From NCBI RefSeq assembly GCF_014699035.1, contig NZ_JACXAA010000011.1, forward strand, positions 186,001 through 250,000: DNA of 64,000 bases. The letters are read 5' to 3'. Each line of letters opens with the position of its first letter. Positions within the stretch are counted from its first letter, which is position 1. Origin of the DNA: Spirosoma validum. GTDB lineage: Bacteria; Bacteroidota; Bacteroidia; Cytophagales; Spirosomataceae. Both the position numbers and the translations under genes were made by a program. Of the stretch, positions 44,084 to 52,885 are shown in pieces. A model generated the notes under the pieces. That model did no database searches, was not told the origin of the DNA, and worked only from the letters and a program-made list of their open reading frames with translations.

Positions 44084-45211
44084 ATGAAAAACTTATTTTT
44101 TAGTATCATCGGTCTATTAGTGGTATGCCTCTCGGCTGACGCTCAAACGACTAAACCTTTTACGGTTACAGGCACGGTTAAAAAGGCCACACCCGGTAGT
44201 TACGTTTATCTAGAAGCGAACTCCCAGCCAACGCGCAAAATCGACTCCACAAAAATTGGGACGGATAATACGTTTAAGCTCACCGGTAAAGTACCCGACG
44301 GTGGTGACGTACTCGTACTAAACGTAGGGGGCGGACAGAAAATGGCCTTGCTGGTTGAAGGTGGCGAAACACTAAACGTAGTAGCCGACGGTTTTCGCAT
44401 GGATCAAAAAACTGGGCAAGTAGGAAAGGCAACTGTAACGGGCTCCAAGAATATGGAGTACTATGAGAAGCTGAATACGCTCCGTACCGATATGGAAGCT
44501 AAAGTAGCCAACTGGAACAAGCAGGCGGCTGCTGCTACCGAGAAAAAAGACAACAAGAAAATGGCTCAGATTGAGCAGGAATATACAGCCGCTGAAGCCG
44601 ATGTTGTTAATAAAGTAAAAACGATGTTACCCGAAATGGGAACCTCATTAGCGTCCCTGTTTGCCTTGAATTTCATCAACATCGACAGCGATTTCGAGAT
44701 ATATGATCAGTTGGCGCAACGCTTTGAAAAGGAAAACCCGAATAGCCCACACGCTAAATCGCTGATCGGGCGGGTAGCCCGTATCAAGGGGGTGTCTGTT
44801 GGCGCACAAGCGCCTGAAATTGCTCTGACTGACACAACAGGTAAGCCGGTTCCCTTATCGTCACTACGTGGTAAATACGTATTACTTGATTTCTGGGCAT
44901 CGTGGTGTGGACCGTGCCGGGCCGAAAACCCAAACGTAGTACGGATGTATAACAAGTTCAAAGACAAGGGGTTTGCTATATATAGCGTTTCGCTCGACCA
45001 GGCGAAAGCCAACTGGACCAAAGCCATTCGCAACGATAATCTGACTTGGACGCATGTTTCAGATTTAAAATTCTGGCAGTCGGCAGCGGCTCAGCAATAT
45101 GGAGTTCAGGCTATTCCCGCTACGTTCCTGCTCGATAAAGACGGTAAGATCATCGCCAAAAATTTACGGGGCGATGCACTGGAGCAGAAACTAGAAGAGG
45201 TACTGAAATAG
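44084..45211 (+). CDS. TlpA-like thiol-disulfide oxidoreductase with DUF4369 region
   Basis: 375 residues. A signal peptide (about 1-20) is followed by a DUF4369-type beta domain (about 25-120), a helical middle (about 125-230, rich in Lys/Glu) and a thioredoxin domain (about 238-375) with FWASWCGPC (Cys275, Cys278) and a cis-Pro region, VQAIPATFLLD. It should act in the periplasm as a reductase for disulfides, perhaps in cytochrome or envelope-protein maturation. It lies 5 bases after gatB and is followed by a strong terminator. Substrate unknown. Confidence 0.88.
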   Translation: MKNLFFSIIGLLVVCLSADAQTTKPFTVTGTVKKATPGSYVYLEANSQPTRKIDSTKIGTDNTFKLTGKVPDGGDVLVLNVGGGQKMALLVEGGETLNVVADGFRMDQKTGQVGKATVTGSKNMEYYEKLNTLRTDMEAKVANWNKQAAAATEKKDNKKMAQIEQEYTAAEADVVNKVKTMLPEMGTSLASLFALNFINIDSDFEIYDQLAQRFEKENPNSPHAKSLIGRVARIKGVSVGAQAPEIALTDTTGKPVPLSSLRGKYVLLDFWASWCGPCRAENPNVVRMYNKFKDKGFAIYSVSLDQAKANWTKAIRNDNLTWTHVSDLKFWQSAAAQQYGVQAIPATFLLDKDGKIIAKNLRGDALEQKLEEVLK

Positions 45212-45233
45212 TAGATACGTTTCGTAGTTTTGT

Positions 45234-45264
45234 AAGGTCAGGCTTTGAAGCCTGACCTTTTTTT
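45234..45264 (+). terminator. intrinsic terminator after gatB-tlpA
   Basis: AAGGTCAGGCT (45234-45244) pairs perfectly with AGCCTGACCTT (45249-45259) across a TTGA loop, followed by a T-run. Its stem resembles the loop-proximal part of the hairpin at 5106-5179. Confidence 0.92.
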
Positions 45265-45301
45265 ATCGGTTTGACTCTCTGTTAGATAAATTCACCATTC
45301 T

Positions 45302-46105
45302 ATGAAAATCGCTATTGTAGGCTGTGGCAATATGGGTATGGCCTTCGCCAAATCTTTTTTGCAGTATGACCTTGTAAAAAAAGACGACTTACTCCTAATC
45401 GAAAAAAGTGCCGATCGCTCAGAGGGCTTAAAAAAAGAAAAAGCAGGCGTCGTCGTCGATACAATTGGCCCGCACGTTGGTGAGTCTGATTTGATTATTC
45501 TCTCCGTAAAACCGCAGGATTTTAGCAGCGTTCATGAATCACTGCGTGCTGTCATCCAGCCGAAGCAGGTTATTTTATCGATTATGGCGGGTATTCCGAT
45601 TGCCCAGATTCAGGAAAAACTGGGGCATCCACTCGTGGTTAGAGCCATGCCAAACACACCCGCCATGCTGGGCATGGGAATAACAGGATTTACGGCCGCT
45701 AAAGAAGTGGACTTGACGAACCTGCGTCGGGTTGAAAATCTTATCAATGCTACAGGCCGGTCTATTTTCCTCGAAGACGAATCCATGCTGGATGCCGTAA
45801 CAGCCTTAAGCGGCAGTGGCCCGGCTTATTTTTATTACGTAGTGAAAGCCATGATCGATGCTGGGAAGCAAATGGGTTTCGACGATGCCGTAGCCGCTTT
45901 ATTGGTCAAACAAACCATGCTCGGCGCGTATCACCTTATCAATACTGCTGATAAATCGTTAGATGAACTTATTAAAGCCGTAGCATCTAAAGGGGGAACG
46001 ACCGAAGCGGCCTTGCGAGAATTCGAAAATGGGGGGTTGTCAGATACGTTGGTTACAGGTATCAAAGCTGCACAAAAACGGGCAACGGAGTTATCGAAGG
46101 GGTGA
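45302..46105 (+). CDS. proC: pyrroline-5-carboxylate reductase
   Basis: 267 residues. The NAD(P)-binding start MKIAIVGCGNMGMAFA, LSVKPQDF, VVRAMPNTPAMLGMG and the C-terminal signature ALSGSGPAYFYYV with SKGGTTEAALREF identify ProC. It catalyses the last step of proline synthesis. The length is normal. A nested inverted repeat begins 2 bases after the stop. Confidence 0.96.
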   Translation: MKIAIVGCGNMGMAFAKSFLQYDLVKKDDLLLIEKSADRSEGLKKEKAGVVVDTIGPHVGESDLIILSVKPQDFSSVHESLRAVIQPKQVILSIMAGIPIAQIQEKLGHPLVVRAMPNTPAMLGMGITGFTAAKEVDLTNLRRVENLINATGRSIFLEDESMLDAVTALSGSGPAYFYYVVKAMIDAGKQMGFDDAVAALLVKQTMLGAYHLINTADKSLDELIKAVASKGGTTEAALREFENGGLSDTLVTGIKAAQKRATELSKG

Positions 46106-46107
46106 AC

Positions 46108-46261
46108 CTGTTTAGGATTTTTCTTTTGATGGGATTTTGTCATTCCGACGCAGGAGGAATCTTCGGGTGAGTCTGTTTTATGTGCTGCTACCGAAGATTC
46201 CTCCTGCGTCGGAATGACAAAATCCTACCCACTTCTTGACTTTTTTGTAAATCCTAAACAG
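46108..46261. repeat. nested inverted repeat, likely dispersed palindromic element
   Basis: An inner pair of 35-bp perfect arms (46132-46166 and 46191-46225) contains CATTCCGACGCAGGAGGAAT. An outer pair of 13-bp arms (CTGTTTAGGATTT, 46108-46120 and 46249-46261) brackets it. From memory, very similar CATTCCGACGnAGGAGGAATC sequences recur between genes of many Bacteroidota. The nested ends suggest a non-autonomous mobile element between proC and the convergent purB; it may also terminate transcription. Confidence 0.85.
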
Positions 46262-46285
46262 CCTCGGAAGTTAGATGATACATTT

Positions 46286-47626
46286 CTAAAGGCCTGTATA
46301 GCTAAATGGCGTAATCGCGTGCAGTTCTGTTTTCACATTATCTGATACGTTCAACCCATCAACGAACTCCTTAATGGTATCAGCTGTAATTTTCTGATTG
46401 GTACGAGTTAATGCTTTCAGCGCTTCGTAGGGTTGTGGATAACCTTCGCGTCGTAGAATCGTTTGAATACCTTCAGCCACAACGGCCCAATTGGCTTCCA
46501 GATCAGCCTGAATAGCCGCGGGATTCAGTTCGAGCTTGTTCAAGCCTTTCAACAGCGATTTTAACGCAATAACCGAGTGAGCGAACGGAACGCCTATGCT
46601 ACGTAACACAGTCGAATCGGTCAGGTCTCTTTGCAAACGGGAAATAGGTAATTTGCCAGACAGGTGCTCAAAAAGAGCGTTGGCAATACCCAGATTCCCT
46701 TCTGAATTCTCAAAATCAATCGGATTAACTTTGTGTGGCATCGCCGACGAACCCACCTCCCCTTCTTTCAGCTTCTGTTTGAAGTAGTTCATCGATACGT
46801 ACGTCCAAACATCTCGGTCGAGGTCAATCAGGATCGTATTCAGGCGTTTGAAAGCGTCGAGGGTGGCTGCCAGCATATCGTAGTGCTCAATCTGAGTGGT
46901 GAACTGGCTACGTACCATTCCCAGGCTTTCTACGAATTTATCACCGAATTTCTTCCAGTCTTCATGTGGATAAGCGACGGCATGAGCGTTGAAATTACCC
47001 GTTGCCCCACCAAATTTAGCTGCTGTTGGAATGTCGGTCAGTAAATGAAGCTGCTTTTCAATGCGTTCGACGAATACCAATAATTCTTTCCCTAGGCGGG
47101 TTGGTGAAGCAGGTTGCCCATGCGTACGAGCCAGCATCGGTACGTCTTTCAATTGCTCAGCCAACTCCTGCAAGCGCATAAAAACCTGTCGATAGAGTGG
47201 AGTAACTTCAGTATCAAGTGCGTCGGATAATGATAATGGAATAGCCGTATTATTAATATCCTGAGATGTCAGACCGAAGTGAACAAATTCCAGAAACGGA
47301 TCAACGGGTGATCCTTTCAGTTTTTCCTTGATGAAATATTCAACTGCCTTAACATCGTGGTTTGTCGTTTTCTCAATCTCCTTGATACGTAGCGCGTCTG
47401 CTTCCGAAAAGTTTTCGTACAGCGAACGTAGTACTGAAAACTGCGACGCATCGACTCCAGCCAACTGCGGAATTGGCCATTCACAGAGCGCAATGAAATA
47501 CTCAATCTCAATACGGACCCGGTAGTGAATCAGGCCAAATTCAGAAAAATAAGGAGCCAACACCTCCACCTGCGCACGATAGCGACCGTCAACAGGTGAA
47601 ATAGCCGTTAATGCAGTTAAATTCAT
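46286..47626 (-). CDS. purB: adenylosuccinate lyase
   Basis: 446 residues. The N-terminus LTALTAISPVDGRYR, TTNHDVKAVEYFIKE, FGLTSQDINNTA, ARTHGQPASPTRLGKE and the fumarase/lyase signature GSSAMPHKVNPIDFEN identify PurB of the E. coli-like subgroup. It acts twice, in IMP formation and in AMP formation from adenylosuccinate. It is convergent with proC. An imperfect repeat lies upstream. Confidence 0.96.
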   Translation of the reverse strand: MNLTALTAISPVDGRYRAQVEVLAPYFSEFGLIHYRVRIEIEYFIALCEWPIPQLAGVDASQFSVLRSLYENFSEADALRIKEIEKTTNHDVKAVEYFIKEKLKGSPVDPFLEFVHFGLTSQDINNTAIPLSLSDALDTEVTPLYRQVFMRLQELAEQLKDVPMLARTHGQPASPTRLGKELLVFVERIEKQLHLLTDIPTAAKFGGATGNFNAHAVAYPHEDWKKFGDKFVESLGMVRSQFTTQIEHYDMLAATLDAFKRLNTILIDLDRDVWTYVSMNYFKQKLKEGEVGSSAMPHKVNPIDFENSEGNLGIANALFEHLSGKLPISRLQRDLTDSTVLRSIGVPFAHSVIALKSLLKGLNKLELNPAAIQADLEANWAVVAEGIQTILRREGYPQPYEALKALTRTNQKITADTIKEFVDGLNVSDNVKTELHAITPFSYTGL

Positions 47627-47655
47627 CGTTATTAAGAGTCATTATTAGGCCCTAA

Positions 47656-47708
47656 TAGCCATTAGTTTTCAGTCAGTTGTAAGAATTGACCGAAAATTAA
47701 TGGCTATC
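47656..47708. repeat. imperfect inverted repeat, 19/21 arms
   Basis: ATAGCCATTAGTTTTCAGTCA (47656-47676) pairs with 47688-47708 at 19 of 21 positions. It lies between the stop of the upstream envelope-protein gene and the purB start. The word TAGCCATTAGT recurs in the repeat at 60768-60834, and GCCATTAGT in that at 50551-50619. Confidence 0.75.
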
Positions 47709-47729
47709 AGGAATTATGGATTGCTGGCA

Positions 47730-49124
47730 TCAGAATGGATTCAGATAAACACCAACGCCAATCCAGGATGTTTGCTGGTCTTCATACTGGCTATATGGAC
47801 GGAAGCCGGAATACCCTTCCAGTAAGAACGTCAGGTTATTTTGCGTACGACCTAGTTCAATGCCCACGCCCCCGTGAATACCCGGCCGGAAATCGGTTTG
47901 TTGCCAGAATTTAACATCAACTCCCCCTACTAATCGAGCGGCTTTGGTCGATGGTTGTTTGTAGAATGCTCCAAGCTGCGCACTCAACGGTTTCCGCTCA
48001 TCTGTCTTACGTAGCACAATGCCCGCGCCACCATACAAGCGCCAGTTATTCACCGTTCGGCTATACGTAACGTCCAATAGCTCATAATTAACCGAATTAG
48101 GCGAAGGGGCGGTGATTTGATTCCGATAGATATAGTCATCGCCTAAGTGCGAAGACAAATGATAGACCCGGAAACGATAATTGTTGTCACCCCGGCGGAG
48201 GTTATAGATGATACTGATTTTATAATCGTTATTCACAATTTGTCTACGAGCCTTACCAGCTTTGCTATCGTAATAAGCCTCAAACTGCGTGAACGACGCC
48301 AGATCAAGAACCCATTCTTCAGCACGACCCGCTTCGGTAGTCCGGCGATAAAACGGTTTGGCAAACCCAAACGCGAACGGAACAATACTACCTGCATATT
48401 TCTTTCCTTCTGTCCAATAGCCTGGCAAAACGCTTCCATAAGTTTGGGCTTCCAGCGGGTCCAGTACAATTGGCTCAAATAAGTGTCCTTTCGGCAAAAA
48501 TTCGCGTCGAGGCTGAATGGCAACGGGTTCGCTGGTAATTACCTGCACGGAATCAACCATTCGCACTTTTGGCTTCTTTTGCCGTACAGGACGTTCAGGC
48601 TTTGCAACTTTTGCAGGAGCTTCAACAGGCGCAGGTTGTACTTTTTCTACTTTAGGAGCAGGAGTTACTTCATCCGATTCTGGATGAGCCACTTCGACCG
48701 GAGTAGGAGCTGGCACAGTCTCTTTTGCTTCTTTCTTACGCTTTTCTCTCCGCTCTTTTCGCGTAGGTTCCGCTGGCGCAACCACAGCAGGAGCCTCTGT
48801 AGGCTGGCTAATCGCTGGAGCAGTCGGCGTAGGCGTTGGAACGACAACGGCAGGCGCAGCTTTAGGCGGTTCTGCTACGTCCAGGCTTTTCCCTGCTTTT
48901 TTAGCTTGTCGCTGACGTTCTTTTTCCGCCTGCTTCGCTTCGTATTCCCGCTGTTTTTGTGCCCACTCAGCCCGAATCTGACGTTCGCGCTGAATTTCAC
49001 GTTCTAATTTTTCTTTTTGCCGCTGTTCAGCGGGTGTTAACGGACGTGTAGCTGGCGTTTGCTGTGCTAAAGCCACTGTTCCTGCCAAACAACTTAGCAG
49101 AAGAACGAACAGCATTTTTCTCAT
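47730..49124 (-). CDS. unknown exported protein with charged coiled region and Pro/Ala linker
   Basis: 464 residues from ATG 49124; an upstream extension would overlap the dipeptidase gene and precede the signal peptide. A signal peptide (about 1-20, ending VALAQ) is followed by a highly charged helix (about 30-80, Glu/Arg/Lys/Gln), a Pro/Ala/Glu-rich linker (about 80-195) and a folded part (about 205-464). The last has beta-strand-like alternation (YNLRRGDNNYRFRVYHLSSH, GIELGRTQNNLTFLLEGYSG) and ends in Phe, which suggests an outer-membrane beta-barrel. DUF-type domains cannot be named. It may link cell wall and outer membrane; this is inference. Confidence 0.65.
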   Translation of the reverse strand: MRKMLFVLLLSCLAGTVALAQQTPATRPLTPAEQRQKEKLEREIQRERQIRAEWAQKQREYEAKQAEKERQRQAKKAGKSLDVAEPPKAAPAVVVPTPTPTAPAISQPTEAPAVVAPAEPTRKERREKRKKEAKETVPAPTPVEVAHPESDEVTPAPKVEKVQPAPVEAPAKVAKPERPVRQKKPKVRMVDSVQVITSEPVAIQPRREFLPKGHLFEPIVLDPLEAQTYGSVLPGYWTEGKKYAGSIVPFAFGFAKPFYRRTTEAGRAEEWVLDLASFTQFEAYYDSKAGKARRQIVNNDYKISIIYNLRRGDNNYRFRVYHLSSHLGDDYIYRNQITAPSPNSVNYELLDVTYSRTVNNWRLYGGAGIVLRKTDERKPLSAQLGAFYKQPSTKAARLVGGVDVKFWQQTDFRPGIHGGVGIELGRTQNNLTFLLEGYSGFRPYSQYEDQQTSWIGVGVYLNPF

Positions 49125-49179
49125 AAAGTGATAATAAAATTGCCCACGAAACGAGCCCAATTGACTCAAGGCGAAAGGG

Positions 49180-50541
49180 TTATTGTTTAAGTGCTGCGTA
49201 GTGTTTGTAGAAATAAGGAATCGTTTCGATACCCTTATAAAAATTGAATAGACCGTAACTTTCGTTGGGCGAATGCAATGCATCGCTATCCAGGCCAAAG
49301 CCCATTAGAATTGATTTGACTCCGAGTTCTTTCTCAAATAAGGCTGTGATCGGAATACTGCCACCCCCGCGTGTAGGAACAGGTTTCTTTCCCCAGGCAT
49401 CTTCAAACGCTTTACTGGCAGCTTCAAACTCAACCGAATCGACGGGCGTTACGTAGGGCATGCCGCCATGATGTGGCTTTACCTGAACCGTTACGCCAGC
49501 AGGTGCAATGGACACAAAGTGTTTGGTAAACCGCTCTGTAATCTCTTCGGGAGTCTGATCGGGCACCAGCCGCATACTGATTTTAGCCGACGCGACGGAG
49601 GGCAGTACCGTTTTTGCGCCTTCGCCTATGTAACCGCCCCAGATTCCATTGACATCCAGCGTAGGCCGAATTGACGTACGCTCATTGGTCGAATAACCCG
49701 TTTCGCCCATTACGTCGTTTATCGCCAGATCACGTTTATACTCTTCCAGGTCGAATGGTGCTTTTGCTAGTTCAGCCCGTTCTTCATCACTCAATTCGGT
49801 TACGTTGTCGTAAAAGCCAGGAATTGTAATACGGCCTTGTTCGTCGTGTAGAGAAGCAATCATTTCGCACAACACATTGATCGGATTGGCCACACCCCCT
49901 CCGTAAACGCCTGAATGTAAGTCCCGGTTAGCGCCCGTCACCTGAACCTCTACGTATGATAAGCCGCGCAGACCTGTTTCCAGCGAAGGCGTTTCGTTCG
50001 AGATGATGCTTGTATCCGAAATTAAGATCACATCAGCTTGCAGCATGTCCCGGTGCTCAACCACAAACGTACCGAGATGATCAGAACCAACTTCTTCTTC
50101 ACCCTCGATCATTACCTTAACGTTGCAGGGCAAACCATCCGTAGCCAGCATCGCTTCAATGGCTTTGATATGCATGTAAAATTGACCCTTGTCATCACAG
50201 GCGCCCCGAGCGTAAATACGTTCGTTACGAATCGTTGGCTCAAAGGGTGGCGTATTCCAGAGTTCGTATGGATCCGCAGGTTGTACGTCGTAATGACCGT
50301 AGACCAGCACGGTTGGCCTGGCAGGGTCTACAATTTTTTCAGCATAAACAACCGGATGGCCCGGCGTATCATATAATTGAGCCTTATCCAGACCAGCTGC
50401 CGTTAGTTTATCTCTGACAAATTCGGCGGCCCGACGTACGTCGCCTTTAAATTTAGAATCGGCTGAAACAGATGGGATACGTAACAGATCAAACAACTCA
50501 TCTAAAAATCGTTGCTTGTTTGCTTCAAGATAGGTAGTCAT
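49180..50541 (-). CDS. M20-family dipeptidase
   Basis: 453 residues. Metal-site segments are LVYGHYDVQPAD (His, Asp), RGACDDKGQFYMH (bridging Asp), MIEGEEEVGSDHL (Glu pair) and LHSPNESY (late His). RGGGSIPI precedes the last helices. This is the M20/M25/M40 dipeptidase group (carnosinase-like), which cuts short peptides with two zinc ions in the cytoplasm. Length is normal. It lies 55 bases upstream of the envelope-protein gene; an imperfect repeat lies between it and plsY. Confidence 0.92.
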   Translation of the reverse strand: MTTYLEANKQRFLDELFDLLRIPSVSADSKFKGDVRRAAEFVRDKLTAAGLDKAQLYDTPGHPVVYAEKIVDPARPTVLVYGHYDVQPADPYELWNTPPFEPTIRNERIYARGACDDKGQFYMHIKAIEAMLATDGLPCNVKVMIEGEEEVGSDHLGTFVVEHRDMLQADVILISDTSIISNETPSLETGLRGLSYVEVQVTGANRDLHSGVYGGGVANPINVLCEMIASLHDEQGRITIPGFYDNVTELSDEERAELAKAPFDLEEYKRDLAINDVMGETGYSTNERTSIRPTLDVNGIWGGYIGEGAKTVLPSVASAKISMRLVPDQTPEEITERFTKHFVSIAPAGVTVQVKPHHGGMPYVTPVDSVEFEAASKAFEDAWGKKPVPTRGGGSIPITALFEKELGVKSILMGFGLDSDALHSPNESYGLFNFYKGIETIPYFYKHYAALKQ

Positions 50542-50550
50542 AGAATCAAT

Positions 50551-50619
50551 AGTCGATAGTCGACAGGTATTAGTCGATGCTATTAAATTCTATTGACTAA
50601 TGGCGATCAACTGTCGACT
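50551..50619. repeat. imperfect inverted repeat
   Basis: AGTCGACAG (50558-50566) pairs with CTGTCGACT (50611-50619), and inner ATTAGTC/GACTAAT segments also pair. On the minus strand it reads AGTCGACAGTTGATCGCCAT, sharing words with the repeats at 47656-47708 and 60768-60834. It lies between the plsY stop and the dipeptidase start. Confidence 0.7.
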
Positions 50620-50697
50620 CTAAAAAGTTCGCCCCGAAGTTACGCACTTTTCGCGCAACGACGGGGCGTCGATTAGCATAAGATGCTGTTTATTCGT

Positions 50698-51348
50698 TTA
50701 AGGCTTTTTCCGGAATCGGATCAGGATCGTTCGATTTTCCTTACCACGTAGTAACCGACCGATATTTTTCTGGTGTGTTAATACTACTAAAAGGAAGACA
50801 ATAAAGCCGAAACCAATCAGCAATGGATTTTCTTTCTGACCAAAGATCTGCAACAGTAACAGGACGGGGAAAGCCAGCGCAGCCAGAATTGACCCCAGTG
50901 ATACGTACTGCGAAGCAATAACAACCAGTAAAAAAATACCAATACAAACAGCCGCCATTTCAGGATGTGTCGCCAGCATCATGCCCAGCAACGTAGCAAC
51001 TCCTTTTCCTCCTTTAAAATTAGCAAAAACTGGATACAAATGACCCATAACAGCTACCAATCCGAAAATAATCTTGAACGTCAGAATTTCATTTTCTGTA
51101 ATGACATTCATGTACCAAAGGATCGACGATAAAATTGCCGCCGTATAGCCTTTTAACACGTCTACCAGCATCACAACCGTTCCAGCCCGTTTGCCTAACA
51201 CCCGAAATGTATTGGTAGCACCGGCGTTACCGCTACCGTATTGGCGGATATCAAGGTTAAAGAACGCCTGTCCATACCAAACAGCCGTTGGAATCGATCC
51301 TAACAGATAAGCTACTACTGTGGTGATACTGATAAGAAAAATATTCAT
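50698..51348 (-). CDS. plsY: glycerol-3-phosphate acyltransferase PlsY
   Basis: 216 residues from ATG 51348, where the first membrane helix begins; a start at 51390 would add 14 non-conserved residues. Motifs YLLGSIPTAVWYG, SGNAGATNTFRVLG and FKGGKGVAT identify PlsY. It moves the acyl group from acyl phosphate to glycerol-3-phosphate, the first step of phospholipid synthesis, in the inner membrane with about five helices. Confidence 0.95.
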   Translation of the reverse strand: MNIFLISITTVVAYLLGSIPTAVWYGQAFFNLDIRQYGSGNAGATNTFRVLGKRAGTVVMLVDVLKGYTAAILSSILWYMNVITENEILTFKIIFGLVAVMGHLYPVFANFKGGKGVATLLGMMLATHPEMAAVCIGIFLLVVIASQYVSLGSILAALAFPVLLLLQIFGQKENPLLIGFGFIVFLLVVLTHQKNIGRLLRGKENRTILIRFRKKP

Positions 51349-51512
51349 CAAAAACTCAGCTAGATAGTTACTGGATAAAGAAGCCGCCAAGCAAACCTAC
51401 CGGCCCTGTGAAAGGAATGTAACCCCAAAATTAAGCGATTGTTACTAACCGACCAATCTTTTTACTCTATAAAACAACTTGATTATTCGATTAAATCCCG
51501 AAATAGTTTCAT

Positions 51513-52793
51513 TTATTTTCCACCTACAACTACTTCACGTAATTGCTCATTAGCCAAGTACAACGTAGCTGTTTCCATAATATCGGTTGGAGTAACCGCC
51601 CGAATGTTTTGGATGTACGTTGTCAAAAAATCTTCCGGCATTCCATCCAGGAGAATTACTTTGTAGCGATCAGCAATCTCAAAGGGCGTATTCAGTGAGC
51701 CGACAAACTCTCCAGCCATATAATTCTTCACGGTTTCTAACTCATCTGCTGGCACTGGCTGTGTTTGTAAAATCTGGATCTCTTTACGGATTTCGTCCAG
51801 CGTTTGCTGGGTGTTTTCTTTGTTCACGTCGGTTCCAATTAAAAAGTAACCGTCACGCCGGAAAGAAGGCATATTCGATGAAATGCCATACGTAAAACCT
51901 TTCTCCTCCCGAATATTTTTCATAAGCCGCGAGCCAAAATAACCTCCCAGGATTTCGTTTGTCACGAGCATCTTAAAAAAATCAGGGTGGGATCGATTGA
52001 ATAACCGTCGACCCAATCGAATGGACGACTGTATACTATCCGGCTTTTCGGCCAATACGGGCAAGTTGTCATCAGCAATCGTAGTATTGACAGATGGAGT
52101 TAGGCCATCTGACTGAACCGAAAGTTGTCCCAGCTCACGATTAATAAGTAGCACCTCATTTTCAGTTGCCTGCCCAGCCAGAATTAATTGAAATGGTTGA
52201 TTCAGAATAGCTTTTTTATAGAAATCAACGACATCTGATTGGGTAAACTGCGCAACGTATTCAGGGCGTTGACCGCGCCCATACGGGTGATTCGTTCCAA
52301 ACAGTTTTTCGCGGAATAAAACCCCTGCGAGGTAGGCGTTCTTCTCGTAATTAATGCGCAGGTTTTGGAGGGTAATGTTCCGCAGATCTTCCAGTTCTTT
52401 CTGTGGAAAGGTCGGCTCCGTCAGCATTTCACGTAGCAACGGCAGCGCATTCGGCAGAAATTTTGTCAGGCAATAGAAAACTATACTAGCGCGATCAGGT
52501 CCACTGTTTAATTCCAGAAAGATACCGTATCGATCAATATATTCGCTGATTTCAGTCGATGAGCGTGACCGCGTTCCTTCAGCCAGCATCTTCATGGCAA
52601 AAAACGAGGTGACAGGCACTTGTTCATACCATACTCCTGCATTGAAAACGCATTCCAGCCGAAGAACCGGCTGATGCGCGACTGCAATCATGTGTAACGG
52701 TATACCATTATCTAAGTAATGTGTTTGTACGGCCGGTAGCCGCACTTCCTGAATAGCCTGAAAATCGGGAGACTGAGTTCTGTCAAGAAACAT
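51513..52793 (-). CDS. M16-family peptidase-like protein without the catalytic motif
   Basis: 426 residues, two-lobed M16 fold. The HxxEH zinc motif expected near residue 66 is replaced by FFAMKMLAEGT, so the protein is not expected to cleave peptides alone. The second lobe keeps GGYFGSRLMKNIREEKGFTYG, the Arg/Tyr substrate-binding region of the non-catalytic subunit. Such subunits normally pair with an active M16 partner encoded next door; none is adjacent here. No signal peptide. It follows porV on the same strand, after a long repeat. Confidence 0.84.
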   Translation of the reverse strand: MFLDRTQSPDFQAIQEVRLPAVQTHYLDNGIPLHMIAVAHQPVLRLECVFNAGVWYEQVPVTSFFAMKMLAEGTRSRSSTEISEYIDRYGIFLELNSGPDRASIVFYCLTKFLPNALPLLREMLTEPTFPQKELEDLRNITLQNLRINYEKNAYLAGVLFREKLFGTNHPYGRGQRPEYVAQFTQSDVVDFYKKAILNQPFQLILAGQATENEVLLINRELGQLSVQSDGLTPSVNTTIADDNLPVLAEKPDSIQSSIRLGRRLFNRSHPDFFKMLVTNEILGGYFGSRLMKNIREEKGFTYGISSNMPSFRRDGYFLIGTDVNKENTQQTLDEIRKEIQILQTQPVPADELETVKNYMAGEFVGSLNTPFEIADRYKVILLDGMPEDFLTTYIQNIRAVTPTDIMETATLYLANEQLREVVVGGK

Positions 52794-52805
52794 AAGTGCA
52801 AAAAA

Positions 52806-52878
52806 AGCGAAATAGCGAAAGAGTGAAAGAGAAAACTAGCTTATCCAGTTCACTCTTTCACTCTTTCGCTATTTCGCT
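52806..52878. repeat. 26-bp perfect inverted repeat between porV and the M16-like gene
   Basis: Arms 52806-52831 and 52853-52878 are exactly complementary, with a 21-base spacer. The arm is a low-complexity run of GCGAAA/GTGAAA units. It lies after the porV stop and just upstream of the next start, the place of a terminator. Confidence 0.88.
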
Positions 52879-52885
52879 CATTAAA

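Noticed and set aside
48483..49007. 174-codon frame rich in Arg, Phe and Ser
   Set aside because: It is the antisense of the charged and Pro/Ala-rich part of the 47730-49124 gene; its composition is a by-product of that low-complexity sequence.
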